Assembly (NCBI GenBank): GCA_038380795.1
Contig: CM076268.1
Coordinates: 14,016,001-14,080,000, forward strand
Source: Pyrocephalus nanus
Lineage: Eukaryota; Chordata; Aves; Passeriformes; Tyrannidae
Length of the DNA stretch: 64,000 nucleotides
Direction: 5' to 3'
A program made the position numbers and the translations under genes. The notes below the pieces were generated by a model. That model was given only the letters and a program-made list of their open reading frames with translations, did no database searches and was not told the DNA's origin. Each line of letters opens with the position of its first letter. The first letter of the stretch is position 1. This document shows, piece by piece, positions 1 to 11,763 of this stretch.

Positions 1-594
1 GAGAATACCACAAAACCACAAATTAACACTAAAGTCAGGTTTAACAAATTAGCAAGTGAGGGAAGATGCCAATAAACTGGCTAAGACATTCCCTGTTCCC
101 TGTAGGTGAGGAACTACAGCAAGGTTTGTAAAACAGCTAATGACCAGGAAGGATTCTGAGTTTGCCTTGGCAAGTAGATGCTTTGCAGAACTGCATTGAC
201 AAGGATGCCATAGTGTTGATAGATTGAAGTGGCTCATCATCAAATCCCTGGCATTTGCTTGCCTCTGGGAATCTCCCACTCTTCGCTCAAGAGAACATGA
301 AACAAAAAAAGTTCCTTCCCAGTATTTCTGATCTGAATATTGGATAAACCCCACAACAGCCAGCAAAGCAGTACCATGAAGTCTTACAAATATACCTGTC
401 TAGAGCAGAAATCTGTATATTCAAACTATGTTCCTGGAGATCTTAAGGGCTGAGGATGTCCAGTGGTATTAACAGTCTATGCTTAAAACAATCCTATGTC
501 CATCATTTTCAAGGGCCTACAAATCCCCTCAGCATGTAATACCGTTAAAATTAATGCTTGTAAATAAAAAAAGGAGAAAGGACTGAAATGACAG

Positions 595-632
595 ACTTAG
601 AATTAGTGATTAACTTAGAATTAGTGATTAAC
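595..632. repeat. 18-bp tandem duplication, two copies
   Basis: The unit TTAGAATTAGTGATTAAC occurs twice head to tail (597-614 and 615-632) with no mismatch, and the match extends two bases to the left. It looks like a recent local duplication in an intron. Confidence 0.95.
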
Positions 633-1294
633 AAGGTAATAAAGACTTCAGTAGGATTAGGAAAAGAAAAAGACAGAGCAAAATCTCTTTCAGCTGATTA
701 CTTGGCTTTTTTTAAGAATATTAAAAATACAAAAATAAATAAATAAAAACATAACCTAACTCTCATGAACAGGGTGTCAGAACTCAGGTTCAAGCGAATT
801 GGACACAAATCAGAGCAGCTGGAAATTCCCCATCAGACAGAGCTATGTCAAAGCCATGCCTGCCTAATTAACACGATATTCTCAGATACCGCAGAGGAGT
901 ATAAGCAGCTGTATGAGAATCTGGCCAAAGACTAGTATCTGAGAAGGAAATCCTCATTAAAAGAAAAGTTTGATCTTTAAAATTGTAAAAACAAATGTTT
1001 CCTATAGAGAAATACCAGTCTCCAGAAACTATTGCAAGAACTCAAAGGAAAGAATAACCAGTTCCAAATTTAGTATCAATGTGTGGACACACAAGCTAAA
1101 TGTCAGCATTAAATATTCCAATGTGGTACACTTCAAAAAACAGGGCTATAAAGGATGGTGGATTCTGTGCAGAAAATATTTATGGAGAGCAGAGAGATGG
1201 TGAATTAAGTGAATACACGAGTAGAAGCAAAGGATACAGCTGGTAGGAAAAACAACAAAGGAAGGAGACTGCAGCAGCCAAAAGGCAAGCTTGA

Positions 1295-1305
1295 CCCCCC
1301 CCCCC
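1295..1305. repeat. C11 homopolymer
   Basis: Eleven consecutive C residues on the plus strand. Confidence 0.95.
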
Positions 1306-1967
1306 AAATCCCCCTCCACATACAATGAACAGCTAACACAACAAAAACAACAAATTCTGTTGCTCCACAAAAGCCAAACCCTGGGCTTGATCTGGGCCAT
1401 CTACCATTCATATAACATGTGGGATGGGTACTGACAGAGGGTAAACCAGAGTCCAGCACACAGATCTGAGCTCGCTGGCATAATTAAAAGAGGAGGCAAG
1501 AAGTCTTCATCCCTCTCCCCCTTGTGCAGTGAATTGCAGAGCTCTGATTAAACACCCTCATTGAGACCACACAGTCCCTCACCACAGCGACATCTCCCTT
1601 ATTTCTCTGCAGTTCACCAGGGCCTATTATTGCTTTACTTTGTTTGATGTTCTCCCTATGTTGAGAGAAAGCATGGAGGGAGAAAAGAAAAAAGAAAAAT
1701 CTGTCTGTCTTTCAACTTTCTAATCATCTTCCTCAAAATGCTCTATGCATCAGCACTGATTTCATTATCTGCCTGCTGCTGGAGATTTTATTTAAAGAAT
1801 AACACACAAGGAAGAAAGGATTTAACCTGACCTCCCTGAACTGCTGGGGAATGAATACTACAGAGAGCTGACAGTGAAAAGCTCATTTCCTTACTCAGAC
1901 TAACTCAAAGACTATGCAAAATCCCCCTCTATCCAAGCCTCCAGTTTTAAATTGGGCTATCAAAGGG

Positions 1968-1980
1968 TTTTTTTTTTTTT
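1968..1980. repeat. T13 homopolymer
   Basis: Thirteen consecutive T residues, directly after AAAGGG and before AGGGG. Confidence 0.95.
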
Positions 1981-2825
1981 AGGGGCCTGGGTTGATGCAA
2001 TCAGTGTATCCTCAATGAATGAGGATTGATAACATGAACCATCACAAAGCATAGCTGTGGATACAGTGACTCTCAGAGGCAGAACAATAAGGAAAATTGA
2101 GTCAATTAAAAGTAGTGTTCTTCTACACAGCTATACCAAGAAGACATTAAAAAGCAGTAAGGTCCACCTTTTTCCTGCACTGCACCAGGACAGCATTCAG
2201 CCTGAGTCTTTGGGGTGTTGCATACTACAGATCAAGTAAGTTAATAAATGAAAAGGTTAGTGGGAATAATCAAGAAATAGTAAAAATATCATGGACAGAA
2301 AGAAAAATTAATTGCAGAGCAGGTTACAGTCAAGATCTTTTAACAAGCACAAGCATGGGATCCAGTGGAAGGAGCAATGCAAGGTGACTCCAATGAGGTC
2401 TGTCCTAGACTATATACACAATTTCTTCACCAGGAAGTCCAGAAGTGTTGACGCAGCTGCATCTGGAATGATTCCCCCAGCTCACATGGCAGCTCTGCAT
2501 TTTGTCCACCACCTGCTCCTGCAGAGTCATTTACCTCTCCAAGAATGATTAATGCATAATCTCAATATTTTATTTTGGGAAATAGGCCAGCTCTTCCCTT
2601 CCTGAGACCATACACAGTAGCCTATTTTCAAAAAGCTACATTTACACATTAATGCAACACAAGCAGGACACTAAGAGACCAAACCAGGCCAAATTAAGGA
2701 AGGGAAACCTAACCCTATCACCCTCTTTATGAAAAACCTTCTCTTTTCAAAACCGAAACCAACTGAACACAATTATCCAAGAAAATTTCCATCAACTGTT
2801 GCCAGAGTTCCTTGATATCACCAAG

Positions 2826-2841
2826 AAAAAAAAAAAAAAAA
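2826..2841. repeat. A16 homopolymer
   Basis: Sixteen consecutive A residues, about 365 bp downstream of exon I in the transcript. Confidence 0.95.
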
Positions 2842-3205
2842 GAAAAATCAGGCTATGCCCAACAGTTCCCCAATGACTAAATTTGCTGCTAAAAATTTCC
2901 TGTCCCATTCTAAATGCCAGCATCCTCAGCCTCCAACCACACTTGCTGTCTGTCAGTGCTGCATATTTTCCTTGTTCATACCCATCCTTCTGCATTTGCA
3001 GGACCAAAATCTCTGCATCTGATGGTAAAACTGGCTAAAGCAAGCCTTGCTTTTCTTTCATCCACATCTGAACAAGGAACATGAAAGTTCCAGTTCCACC
3101 CCTCATACTGCTGCCACATCATCAATCCCAGCGAGCACAAGGTGCTCCTAAACACCCGTATTCCAGAGGTCAACATGAAAAAAGGTCATCACACGCCTGG
3201 CTTAC

Positions 3206-3284
3206 CTGATCCTCGGAGAGCTGTGATATGTGATTCACTGCAGCATAAGACTCGATCTTCGGGTTGAAGTGATTGATGATGGCT
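3206..3284 (-). CDS. ARMH3: ARMH3 coding exon I (about residues 594-620)
   Basis: A 79-bp exon starting with the last base of the Arg codon, then [20 protein letters not shown] and QLSEDQ. The acceptor is CCTTTGTTTCAG and the donor CAG|GTAAGC. The upstream intron is phase 2 and the downstream intron phase 0. Compared with remembered human sequence the only change is Glu to Asp two residues before the end of the exon. About 69 further residues are expected in the family; I found none of them in bases 1-3205, so the remaining exon or exons and the stop codon must lie beyond the left edge. The exon stands alone, 34.3 kb from its upstream neighbour. Confidence 0.96.
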
Positions 3285-4581
3285 CTGAAACAAAGGAGGG
3301 AAATTTTTAGACGTCTCAGGAACAGCTTAGGGATGCAGCAGAAATTCCCTACCAGTCTGAGTAGGTCCATGTGGAACCACGGTCCTGCAAGAAGTGGTTC
3401 GTCCCTCACTACACAGAGTTGCCTGCTCTGCCGAAGGCACGCTCCTTGCTGAGGCCGATGCAGATTCAGACACAGGCTGGCTGGAAATCACAAGCACAGA
3501 CACTGCCCTACACATGGGTGCATTTGTCCCAGCAGATGCTGGGCTGTCCTTGCTGCTCTGAAAAAAAGAAATGCTGCTTTGCTGGGAACAGGCTGCAAAT
3601 TGTCCCAGTGGAGAGACAGCAAACATGGCTATCACTGCCCCATCCTGCTCAGGAACTGCAGCTCCTCATCTCCTCCAAAATCAGTACTGATTGACATTTT
3701 GCTCTATGGAACTTTAGTTGCCTGATTATGATGAAGTTGATGGTTTATTGCTTTGGATTTCCACTATGTTTAAAATGCTGTACCTGGCTCTTACTTGTAG
3801 TCATCTATCACTAGAGCCACTACACTTGGACTTCTTACCATAATGACTTTAGTCCTCAGCCCCAGTTTAGATTGTTAGAGATGGCTTAAGTCAGTATTGC
3901 AAACACAGCAGCAAACATTGGTCACTTCTGCTTCTTTGCCTCATTTCTCTCAGTACCTGCACCAACATACTCCCCCTCTAGGTAGATCTAGAGGCAGATG
4001 TGAGAAATCTAAAACTGAAAGTAAATAACAATTGGGGAAAAAATTCCAGCTGCAGTTTGGTAGTTATATCCTCAGCCTCCCCTCTGCCTGTCAGGTGCAG
4101 CTGAGAAGACAAATGACAAGACAGAAAAGACTCCTGGATTAGTGTTTGCAACTGCTCTAGCTGGGATATTACTCATGAGACCCACTGCTGAGGTAAATGT
4201 TCATCATGGGAACAGGCCATGTCAGTGCTCGGCACAGATGTGTGCTGACTGTGCCTGGAGAACACTTGCTCAGCCAGATGACACTGCAGCAGCAGTCAGG
4301 GCTTCCACTCTCATATTCATCAGCATGAAAATTCACTCCAGCTCTCTCTTTTATACTCTAATGGATTCCCTCCTCCCCACACCTCCCCCTGCAGAAGGGC
4401 TTTCAGCTGCTGTCTCCAGACCTCATCACAGCTAAGAGCTTGTGCATCAGTCTAGGAATAAGTGATATTCAGAGGTGCTAATCAGAGCCCATGGATAGAA
4501 AACCTGCCTGGAAGCATCCTTACTTCTTTAAGTACACAGATAAACAGTGTGGAAGGGGCAAAGAGTGGGAGCAAAAGAGAA

Positions 4582-4603
4582 AAACAAACAAACAAACAAA
4601 CAA
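4582..4603. repeat. (AAAC)n microsatellite
   Basis: About five AAAC units next to a C/T-rich run, just left of the CR1 copy at 4645. Confidence 0.9.
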
Positions 4604-4644
4604 TTAACCCCCCCTCCCCCAAACAGAATTTGCAGATCACAGAC

Positions 4645-5203
4645 TTATAGGGTGGTTTAAGTTATAGAGGGACCTTTAAAGGCCACCTAGTCCAACACCC
4701 TTGCAACAAGCAGAGACATCTTCAAAAATATCAGATTGATAAGGGCACTGTCCAATCTGACCTTGAACGTCTCCAGGGATGGTGCATCCACCACCTCTCT
4801 AGGCAACCTGTTGCAAAACCTCACCACCTTCATTGTTTAAAACTTCTTCCTCATATATATAATCTAAATCAACCCTGTTAGCTTAAAACCATCATCCCTT
4901 GTCCTGTCACAACAGGCTCTGCTAAAAAATTTTCCTTCAGCTTTCTTATAAGTCCCCCTTAAGTACTGAAGGGCTGCACTCTCCCCAGAGCTTACTCTTC
5001 TCCAGCTGAATGACTCCAGCACTCCCAGCCTGTCTTCAGAGATGTGTCCATCCCTCTGATCACTTTCATGGCTCCCCCTGCACTTGCTCCAAACAAGTCC
5101 CTGTCTTTCTTGTGCTGAGGACTCCAAAGCTGGACGCAATATTCCAGGTGGAGCCTCACAAGAGTGGAGCAGAGGGGCAGAATCACCTCCCTCAACCTGT
5201 TGG
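4645..5203 (-). mobile_element. CR1 LINE, 5'-truncated, antisense copy
   Basis: This is the 3' end of a chicken-repeat-1 (CR1) non-LTR retrotransposon on the minus strand. The plus strand shows the typical antisense CR1 tail, from AGGGACCTTTAAAGGCCACC through the 'leading to the dominant CAACCTGTTGCAAAACCTCA' region to CCTTGTCCTGTCACAACAGG. The minus strand, roughly 5195-5080, still reads as the end of the CR1 ORF2 reverse transcriptase, with LHLEYCVQLWSPQHKKDRD visible, before decaying. 5' truncation is usual for CR1. The terminal short-repeat tail is eroded, so the copy is old. The left boundary is good to about 10 bp; the right boundary, where similarity stops after CTCAACCTG, is also approximate. 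Confidence 0.9.
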
Positions 5204-7222
5204 TAGATTAAATAAACATTCCCAGCCACATACCTTTCCAACACACCAGGTGCAGTCCTTGCACAGGGCCACTTCAGCAGCTTCTCCTATACCATCAATA
5301 CACACTTAGCACACAGGGGCTTCTGCAGTCTCACCAGCCTTGCCAGTTACAGCCATAAAACAAACTCAGCAGGGTGCCTATCAGACTTCCCATAACACTC
5401 TTCCCTCTGAGAAGGGCCAACAGGCAGGTAGAGACATGCCCAGACTCCTCCAATTTCAATCTGACCAGAGAAGCAGCTCCTGTGAGTCTCAATCATGCTC
5501 TCCATTACCCAGCCTCTCCAACACTGTGGCTTTCCAGTTGCATGTTTCATGCCTGGCTAGAGTCATAATCCTGCAGGACACACTACAAGTTATTGAAAGA
5601 AAAGGGAGCACAGACTTACAACAATTTAAGTTCTGGCTTGACATAAGGTTTGGCAGCTCAGAAGGGTTCAGTGCGCTCACAGGGTTCCAACATTTACCAG
5701 GGAACAGATTTAGCATTCATTTGTACCCACTGCTGTGAAGCATTTCAACACGGGCTGCCTGCTCACAAGTCCCTGCTTGGATCTGAGCTAGTGGAGCGGC
5801 ACCTGCAATCACAGCTGGGATTCACCCAGAGAAAGCAAAACCACCAGCCAGCTGCCACTGCAGTAAGAATCAGCAGACATTAACCAAGGGAAAGAATTCA
5901 AGTCTCCTTCCTCATTTCACTAAAGGTGAACCGAGAGCTCCTCAGCGACTAGAGGAAGAAGTTCAGCTGTTTAATTTGTTTTAACCACAAAGAATTCCTT
6001 CCCAAACTGATCTTCTGCAGAGCTGTTTTCCTGAACCCACACGCAGGCTGGGGCAGAGGAGCATGAAGAGCTTGGATTCAATCCTGACTGTGTAGCCAGG
6101 TTCTTACTATCCAGCATACCCACCAAGGCCAAGCTTTGCACATGGTACAGCTCTTCCTCACACATCTGCTACGAAAAATTCCACTGCTACTCAGCTCAAC
6201 CTGCTGTGCGACAGCAGTGCCCTTCTGCATCAGCTACTCTGATATGCCTCTGGTACTCTTCCATCTCTCTATCCTGTCCCTGAGGCATACATTTAGGCAA
6301 CTGGCCTCCTGGGCTACTCAACTGAGCCAGAATTTCCCTTAGCAAAGCTGACACTTCACCGGCACTTGATCCTGGAGACAACAGGAGACCAGCACTTTTA
6401 AGCACAGTCTCCCCGCTATGGACAACAGGCCCAGTGGTTTTGCCACCATTTGTTCACACAGCCACAGGTAACAGCTGAGCCTTGGCAATGGTTACTTTTT
6501 ACACTGTGATTGCCTCATCAGCCAGTAGCTTTGGGGAGGGGGAAGGGAACAGTTAAAGTGCTTAGAAAAGATTTGTGATGTACTGTTCTCTACTGAGATG
6601 TTCATATCGATCATTGGAGGAGGGGAGGGATTAAACCCTTGTGTTTGGTATTCATGAAGCATGAGCATCTTCAGTGCATTTGTAAAGCAAGGAAATGGTC
6701 AAGTGTCAACTGAAAGACTAAACGCTGAAGTTCCTCACCTTCCTCAGCCTTCCACAGTGTGTGCATTTAGACATTTCCACACTGCCAAGTCCCTCGGTGG
6801 GGCTGGCTGCCATTTGTCATATAAATTTCAGAGCACTTTTGGGACACAGTTTTCCAGGAACTGAGAGGTGTCTGGAGAGATGTCACTTCAGGAACACTGT
6901 CTCCTCTGACAGACCCACCGTTCAGCAGTGAACTGGCAAGAGGAGACTGTCACTGGACAAAGGAAGGATTCTGCTGAATAGGCAAAAGGTTCAGGAATTA
7001 AAACACTGGCTCCTTCAACCTCTCTTTTAGAGGTAAATGCTTCATCCTCTAAGGTAGATCACAAGCAATCTCCACATTCTTTATTCCTCAATCTCCCACT
7101 GAGAAATCTTGATCTCCCAGTAAATACACAACAGCCATACCAGTGGTCTCTCAAGAACACACATCTCACATTACTCCTTCACTCAGCTCTTCAGAAAGCA
7201 AGCTACCTACTCTTATGAGGAT

Positions 7223-7362
7223 TATCACAGAATATTCTGATTTGGAAGGGACCTATAAGGATCATTGAGTTGAACTCTTAGGTGACTGGCCCATGCAGGG
7301 ATTAAACCCACAACCTTGGTGTTACTACCACCATGCTCTAACCAACTGAGCTAATTTCTACC
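7223..7362 (-). mobile_element. tRNA-Ile-derived SINE with CR1-like tail (TguSINE1-like)
   Basis: Read on the minus strand, about 7362-7287 is a degenerate tRNA-Ile: it keeps the A-box TAGCTCAGTTGG, the anticodon-arm region around GTGGTAGTAAC, and a mutated B-box GGTTTAATCCC followed by GCATGGGCCA. The rest, 7286-7223, resembles a CR1 3' end (complement of ATTCTGATTTGGAAGGGACC) that continues without a gap from the tRNA part. A tRNA-Ile head joined to a CR1 tail is the structure I remember for TguSINE1, described in zebra finch and other passerines. The tail lets the element use CR1 machinery. The copy is mutated and I could not see a clear target-site duplication. It is not a working tRNA gene. 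Confidence 0.8.
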
Positions 7363-10300
7363 TGGACACCACGATGCCAGAAGCCACGTAGATACAGATG
7401 TAAATGAACCTGCATATTCCTCAGGATGAACAACCTTTATGTAAGTTTGCATTCACTGCATATTTATTGCATTTATTTCACTCTTTGTGAAGAAGGGAAT
7501 GATTGCAGGAAAAAAGTGTATCACCCTGATTTAAGAACCTAAAAGTGCCAATGCATCATTTATTTGTACAAGCTGTATTAATCATGTTATTAAACAGTAA
7601 AAGTGGGTCCCACCGCCAGAGATACTGTACTAATCCAGAGGGGTGCAAAGGGGCTAAGGATCTCAAATGCAAGAGAACAGGGAAAGCATAGAAAAGTGCA
7701 TCAGCAACAGAGAACATAACAGTGCTGCTACTTACTAAGCGTCACGAAGGACTTCAGTTAGAGATAAACCATGGATAGAAAAAAATACAGATAAAGAATA
7801 CTGAAGGAAGAAGTAGAGAGATAGGAAAAAGGAGACAGAAGGGCAGACAGGATCAAGAAAAACAGAGGTGAAAAACTGCAGAACAGAGAAACAGCAAATC
7901 GATCCCAGGGCAGTCTGTCCTCTACAAACTGCAAAGTCGCGACTGGTGGAAAGTTTGTGCTTTGGCTGTTCTTGAGGCTGCAACAATTGGCCAGTCCTGA
8001 AGTGACTGTTACTAGCCCTTTGCCCCTCAAACACACACTGGAAGGTGAGAAGCAGTAGAATCTCCATGTGGGCCCTGTTAGTGTTTTTTATTCCCCAAAT
8101 GCGGACAATCCCACTGTGGCTCTCACCTAGAGCTAAGGTAAGAGAAGGAATATCTCCAGGTGAGTTGCATTCTGCTCTCCTCACTGTGTTCACTGCAACA
8201 GGGCTTGCTTCTGCAGCAGCTGCAGTAGCTCTTCAGACAGTAATATTTAAAAATTTGTTTTTATAGTCTTTAAAACCTGCCTAGAGTTCCTCCTTGATAA
8301 GCAAAAAAAACAAGTGCTACCCTGCAGAGAGGCCCAGAGTAAAAGAACTTCTGAAGACTCAGAGACTGCTGACAGGGAAGGGCTCCTGTGAAAATCAGTG
8401 TCATGAATGGAAAGATTTAAGTAATTCCTCAATTTAATTTGCCAATAGTTGTAACATCAGATGTGAGAAATGTACCAGCAATGTGAAGGTACCTGTCCCT
8501 TAATTCCTAGCATCTTCCAGCCCATGTGTATCTACTGTGGCAAGGAATGCACCTTGCCCTCCTTAATCTCACAATAAGCTGGTCTGGGTCCAATGTGCAG
8601 GGAAAGCAAAATCACTATGCTTAGGCAGGCAGCACTTCTTCAGCACGTTTTCTCTGACCTCCAGACTCTCCCCATCAAGTTACTGCAGATGAGCTGTCTA
8701 ATACCCACTCTTGCCTGACAGCAGCTACGTTTCCAGAGTCCCATAAGACAACACTGTCCTCTTGTCCTGAGCAGTGAAATGAAGCACTGTGGAGATGCTG
8801 AAAGTAAGCTAAGGAAAGAACAGAAAGGCTGTGAAGTTTGTTGTAGAGATGGTAATGCTGAGCCATCATTCGCTGCGTGAACACGGTCTTTGTACCTACT
8901 TCACAGGTCCAGTATGCAGTACCTGGCATAAAACATTCTCAAACATTTCTTGTACAATAAGAACAGCACCACAAGTTCACTTCTTCCTACATCCTGTTAC
9001 AGTGGAACAGAGAAGCAGCAAAACCTGGCTGGTATTTACCCTTTCACAGGAACCCAAGGGTGATTTCGTACTCACTACAGACATTCCTGCTGTCATCTGC
9101 TCATGCCAGCACAGTGCACAGGGCATCAGTGAATGCATCTCAGCTTTCCCTGAATAAAGCCAAATGCATGGCAAAGGCAGCCAAGTTCACTTTCCCTCTT
9201 CAATAAAAAGTGACACTATCTGAGATGGACAAATACTTCAGCATGCACTAAACTTGTAGTGCCATGATGAAGGCTAAGAGCAGACAATCAGGAAAGGGTA
9301 TAGTTGTCTTTCATCACACTCCATAAAGCTGCTTTACTACAAAAAGGAGACCTGAGATAAAGTGGTTATTGTTCGGGAACGGGAATCAATAAATGACCGA
9401 TTTCTCCCTGATTTGCTACAGGAGTTTGCTCTCCCTCTCACACACCTTAGCTTCTGTCTTTATGAAATGGAACTAAGAGCAATCACCTCCACAAAGTGTT
9501 TTAACCCAGCAAGGTGATAAGAGATCAGAGTGTTTTACTAGGTACTATGTTGGAAAATGCTCAAGCACACAGTAGCAAGTAAATTATACATAACACAGAG
9601 ACTAAAATGAACAAAAATTCCCTATCTTATTCCCTTGTGCATGCCGTCACAATCATGGTTGCTGGAGACCTGTGTAAAACTTCCTGCCACAAGCCAGCCT
9701 TCCTGCAGCAAGCTGTGTCTCAGCAAGTGCTGCTTGGGGCAAGGAACCTGCTGACATGGCTCTCATAGGCACTCCCATCACTCCAGACAATAAAACCCCA
9801 TCTGTTCCATGCCTGCAACAATTAGATTGAGTTACTCAATATGTACAGCCCCACCTGGAAGGAGGTGAGAGAGTTTAGATTATTTTAACACACGTCCACG
9901 AAGCTTTGCTATAAAGTATACATACCTACCATACCTAAGCAGTGTGCGTCAATTAAAAGCAAGCAAACTCCCTGAAATGGTGCACTAAATTCTTTCTTCT
10001 ATTGTAGTTTAACTCCAGTCTGTTAAATTTCTTCTGCTCCTACAATTTAATGAGTACTGACATTAAGCTGAGAGTCCACAACTCACAGTGGGAAGCATCT
10101 TCCAGACACAATAATAAACTGCAGGGAAGAATCCAAGACAAAAGGATATTTTAGTCAAAAGCACTTGCTTTACAGCTCACAGAAAATATCCGAGTCAGCA
10201 CTGCAGCAGTTTCACAGAAGAAATAAGCCCACTACACCTGTTCAATTCTGCCATACTGAAACCTATTGATCGCGATGACAGGCTCCGTGGCAGAGGGAGA

Positions 10301-11749
10301 TACATGGTCTATTTATTTAATAAGGAGGGGACAAAAGAGTGCACAGACAGCAACTGAGCTTCCCACAATTCTCGGCATGGTCTTACCAAGCCCCACTCTG
10401 CAAGGGCAGACGCAGAGGATGAGCTTTCTGAACCACCACAAAGCTCTGCAGTGTATCTCGCCACCTCGCTATTTGCTGGATACTAACCTGGTGTCATCAC
10501 AGCCTGCAGGATATGCTGATTTTCTTTTCTTACAGATCATGTCCACACATTTAAGTCAAGCAAACCAAATACCTCCATCCTCACACATACACAGCTTCTA
10601 TCTGGCTTCTTAACTAAGGAAATCCTCCTGGGTGAGCAGTTAACTCTTTTGGGACAGCTTCCTTTTTTTCAATAAGTAGGCATCAAAATTCTTAAGTACC
10701 AGTGGCACTGATAATTTAACTGATATGAATGACAAAGTAGAAAATACTGCCTAAGCATTGGGAGTGAAAACATCTATTGAAGCACAGGACACCAGCCTGC
10801 TCTGTGTTCCAGCTCTTCTGCCAATCTGTAATTGACTTTTGTACAACAAAGCTATCACTTGATAACAAATACATCTCTCATCTCAAACATGTAATTTATC
10901 AGATCAAATGACATTTCATGGCACATTTCATTGCTCTGAAACAACCGGCTAGTACTGGTGACAGTGTGGCAAGACTTTACTTTTACCAAAGTAAAAACAT
11001 TAAAAAGCCAGCCCTCCATTACACCTCAGTTCCAGAGAGCAGCAGTTAACTACACCTACTCACCTCTAACTACAACCAGAGCTGGTGCTGTGTGACAGAA
11101 TACAGAAACACCACAGATAGGAAGTCTGCACTCTGGGCTTGGTCTGTCAGGCATCAAAACCTGCAACCCAGTCTAGCATGTTCAAGATGTGAGTGCCAAC
11201 CATGATATACCAACATATTAGATTTTAGGCACAATGTCTACACTTTTTCCATAGCTATGTTACCAGTTTTGATTCAGACTTTTAAAACGAGAAGCCTTTC
11301 TTGTAAAGTTCCTTAATATATGCTTTCAGTAAGTACTGCCCTACGGTTGTGGTCCTGGCTCAGTATCTGCACAGAGCCATAACAAATAATATTAATATAA
11401 AAGTATCTTTTTCAGAGCCTTACCAACCTTTTCTGCAGCACATTTTTCCCAGTCCTCTTACCTAATATACATTCCTTTGTCTGAAGTTCGTCTGATGTAC
11501 CAAACAAACAGAAAACAAAGGGACCAGATAGGCTACAGTTTTTTTAGTATGTAAGCACCCTGTGATGCAAACAGCACAATATTCTCTGGTAGCCAAATGA
11601 TTTAGAGCAGTGAAATGGGTTATAGAACACTGCCTAACACAATCAACAGCACTTCTCTTCAACTGCTTTAAACTCCCACGTACAAGGCAACCTGCTCTCT
11701 AAAACAAACAGCAAGGTATGAAGAAAAACCTAACCCAGAAGATGAAGGG

Positions 11750-11763
11750 AAAAAAAAAAAAAA
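11750..11763. repeat. A14 homopolymer
   Basis: Fourteen A residues within a longer A/G-rich stretch that extends to about 11786. Confidence 0.9.

Larger units (their letters stand above)
1..3205 (-). other. ARMH3: ARMH3 intron after exon I (partial)
   Basis: Non-coding, AT-rich sequence that continues past the left edge. It holds an exact 18-bp tandem duplication (595-632), an 11-base C run (1295-1305), a 13-base T run (1968-1980) and a 16-base A run (2826-2841). I searched it for peptides of the ARMH3 C-terminus and found none. The short open frames in it have no recognisable domain. Confidence 0.8.

Noticed and set aside
1..3205. Expected last ARMH3 exon or exons and stop codon
   Set aside because: I searched for the family C-terminal peptides on the minus strand and saw none; they must lie outside the window.
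4992..5244. Open frames on the minus strand with reverse-transcriptase-like residues
   Set aside because: These are decayed remains of CR1 ORF2 in a truncated element, not an active gene.
7287..7362. Possible tRNA-Ile gene on the minus strand
   Set aside because: The 5' acceptor end and B-box are mutated, and it is fused to a CR1-like tail, so it is a SINE head.
7735..8193. 152-codon open frame on the minus strand with a hydrophobic end
   Set aside because: The hydrophobic part comes from a purine-rich low-complexity stretch on the plus strand, not from a convincing membrane protein.
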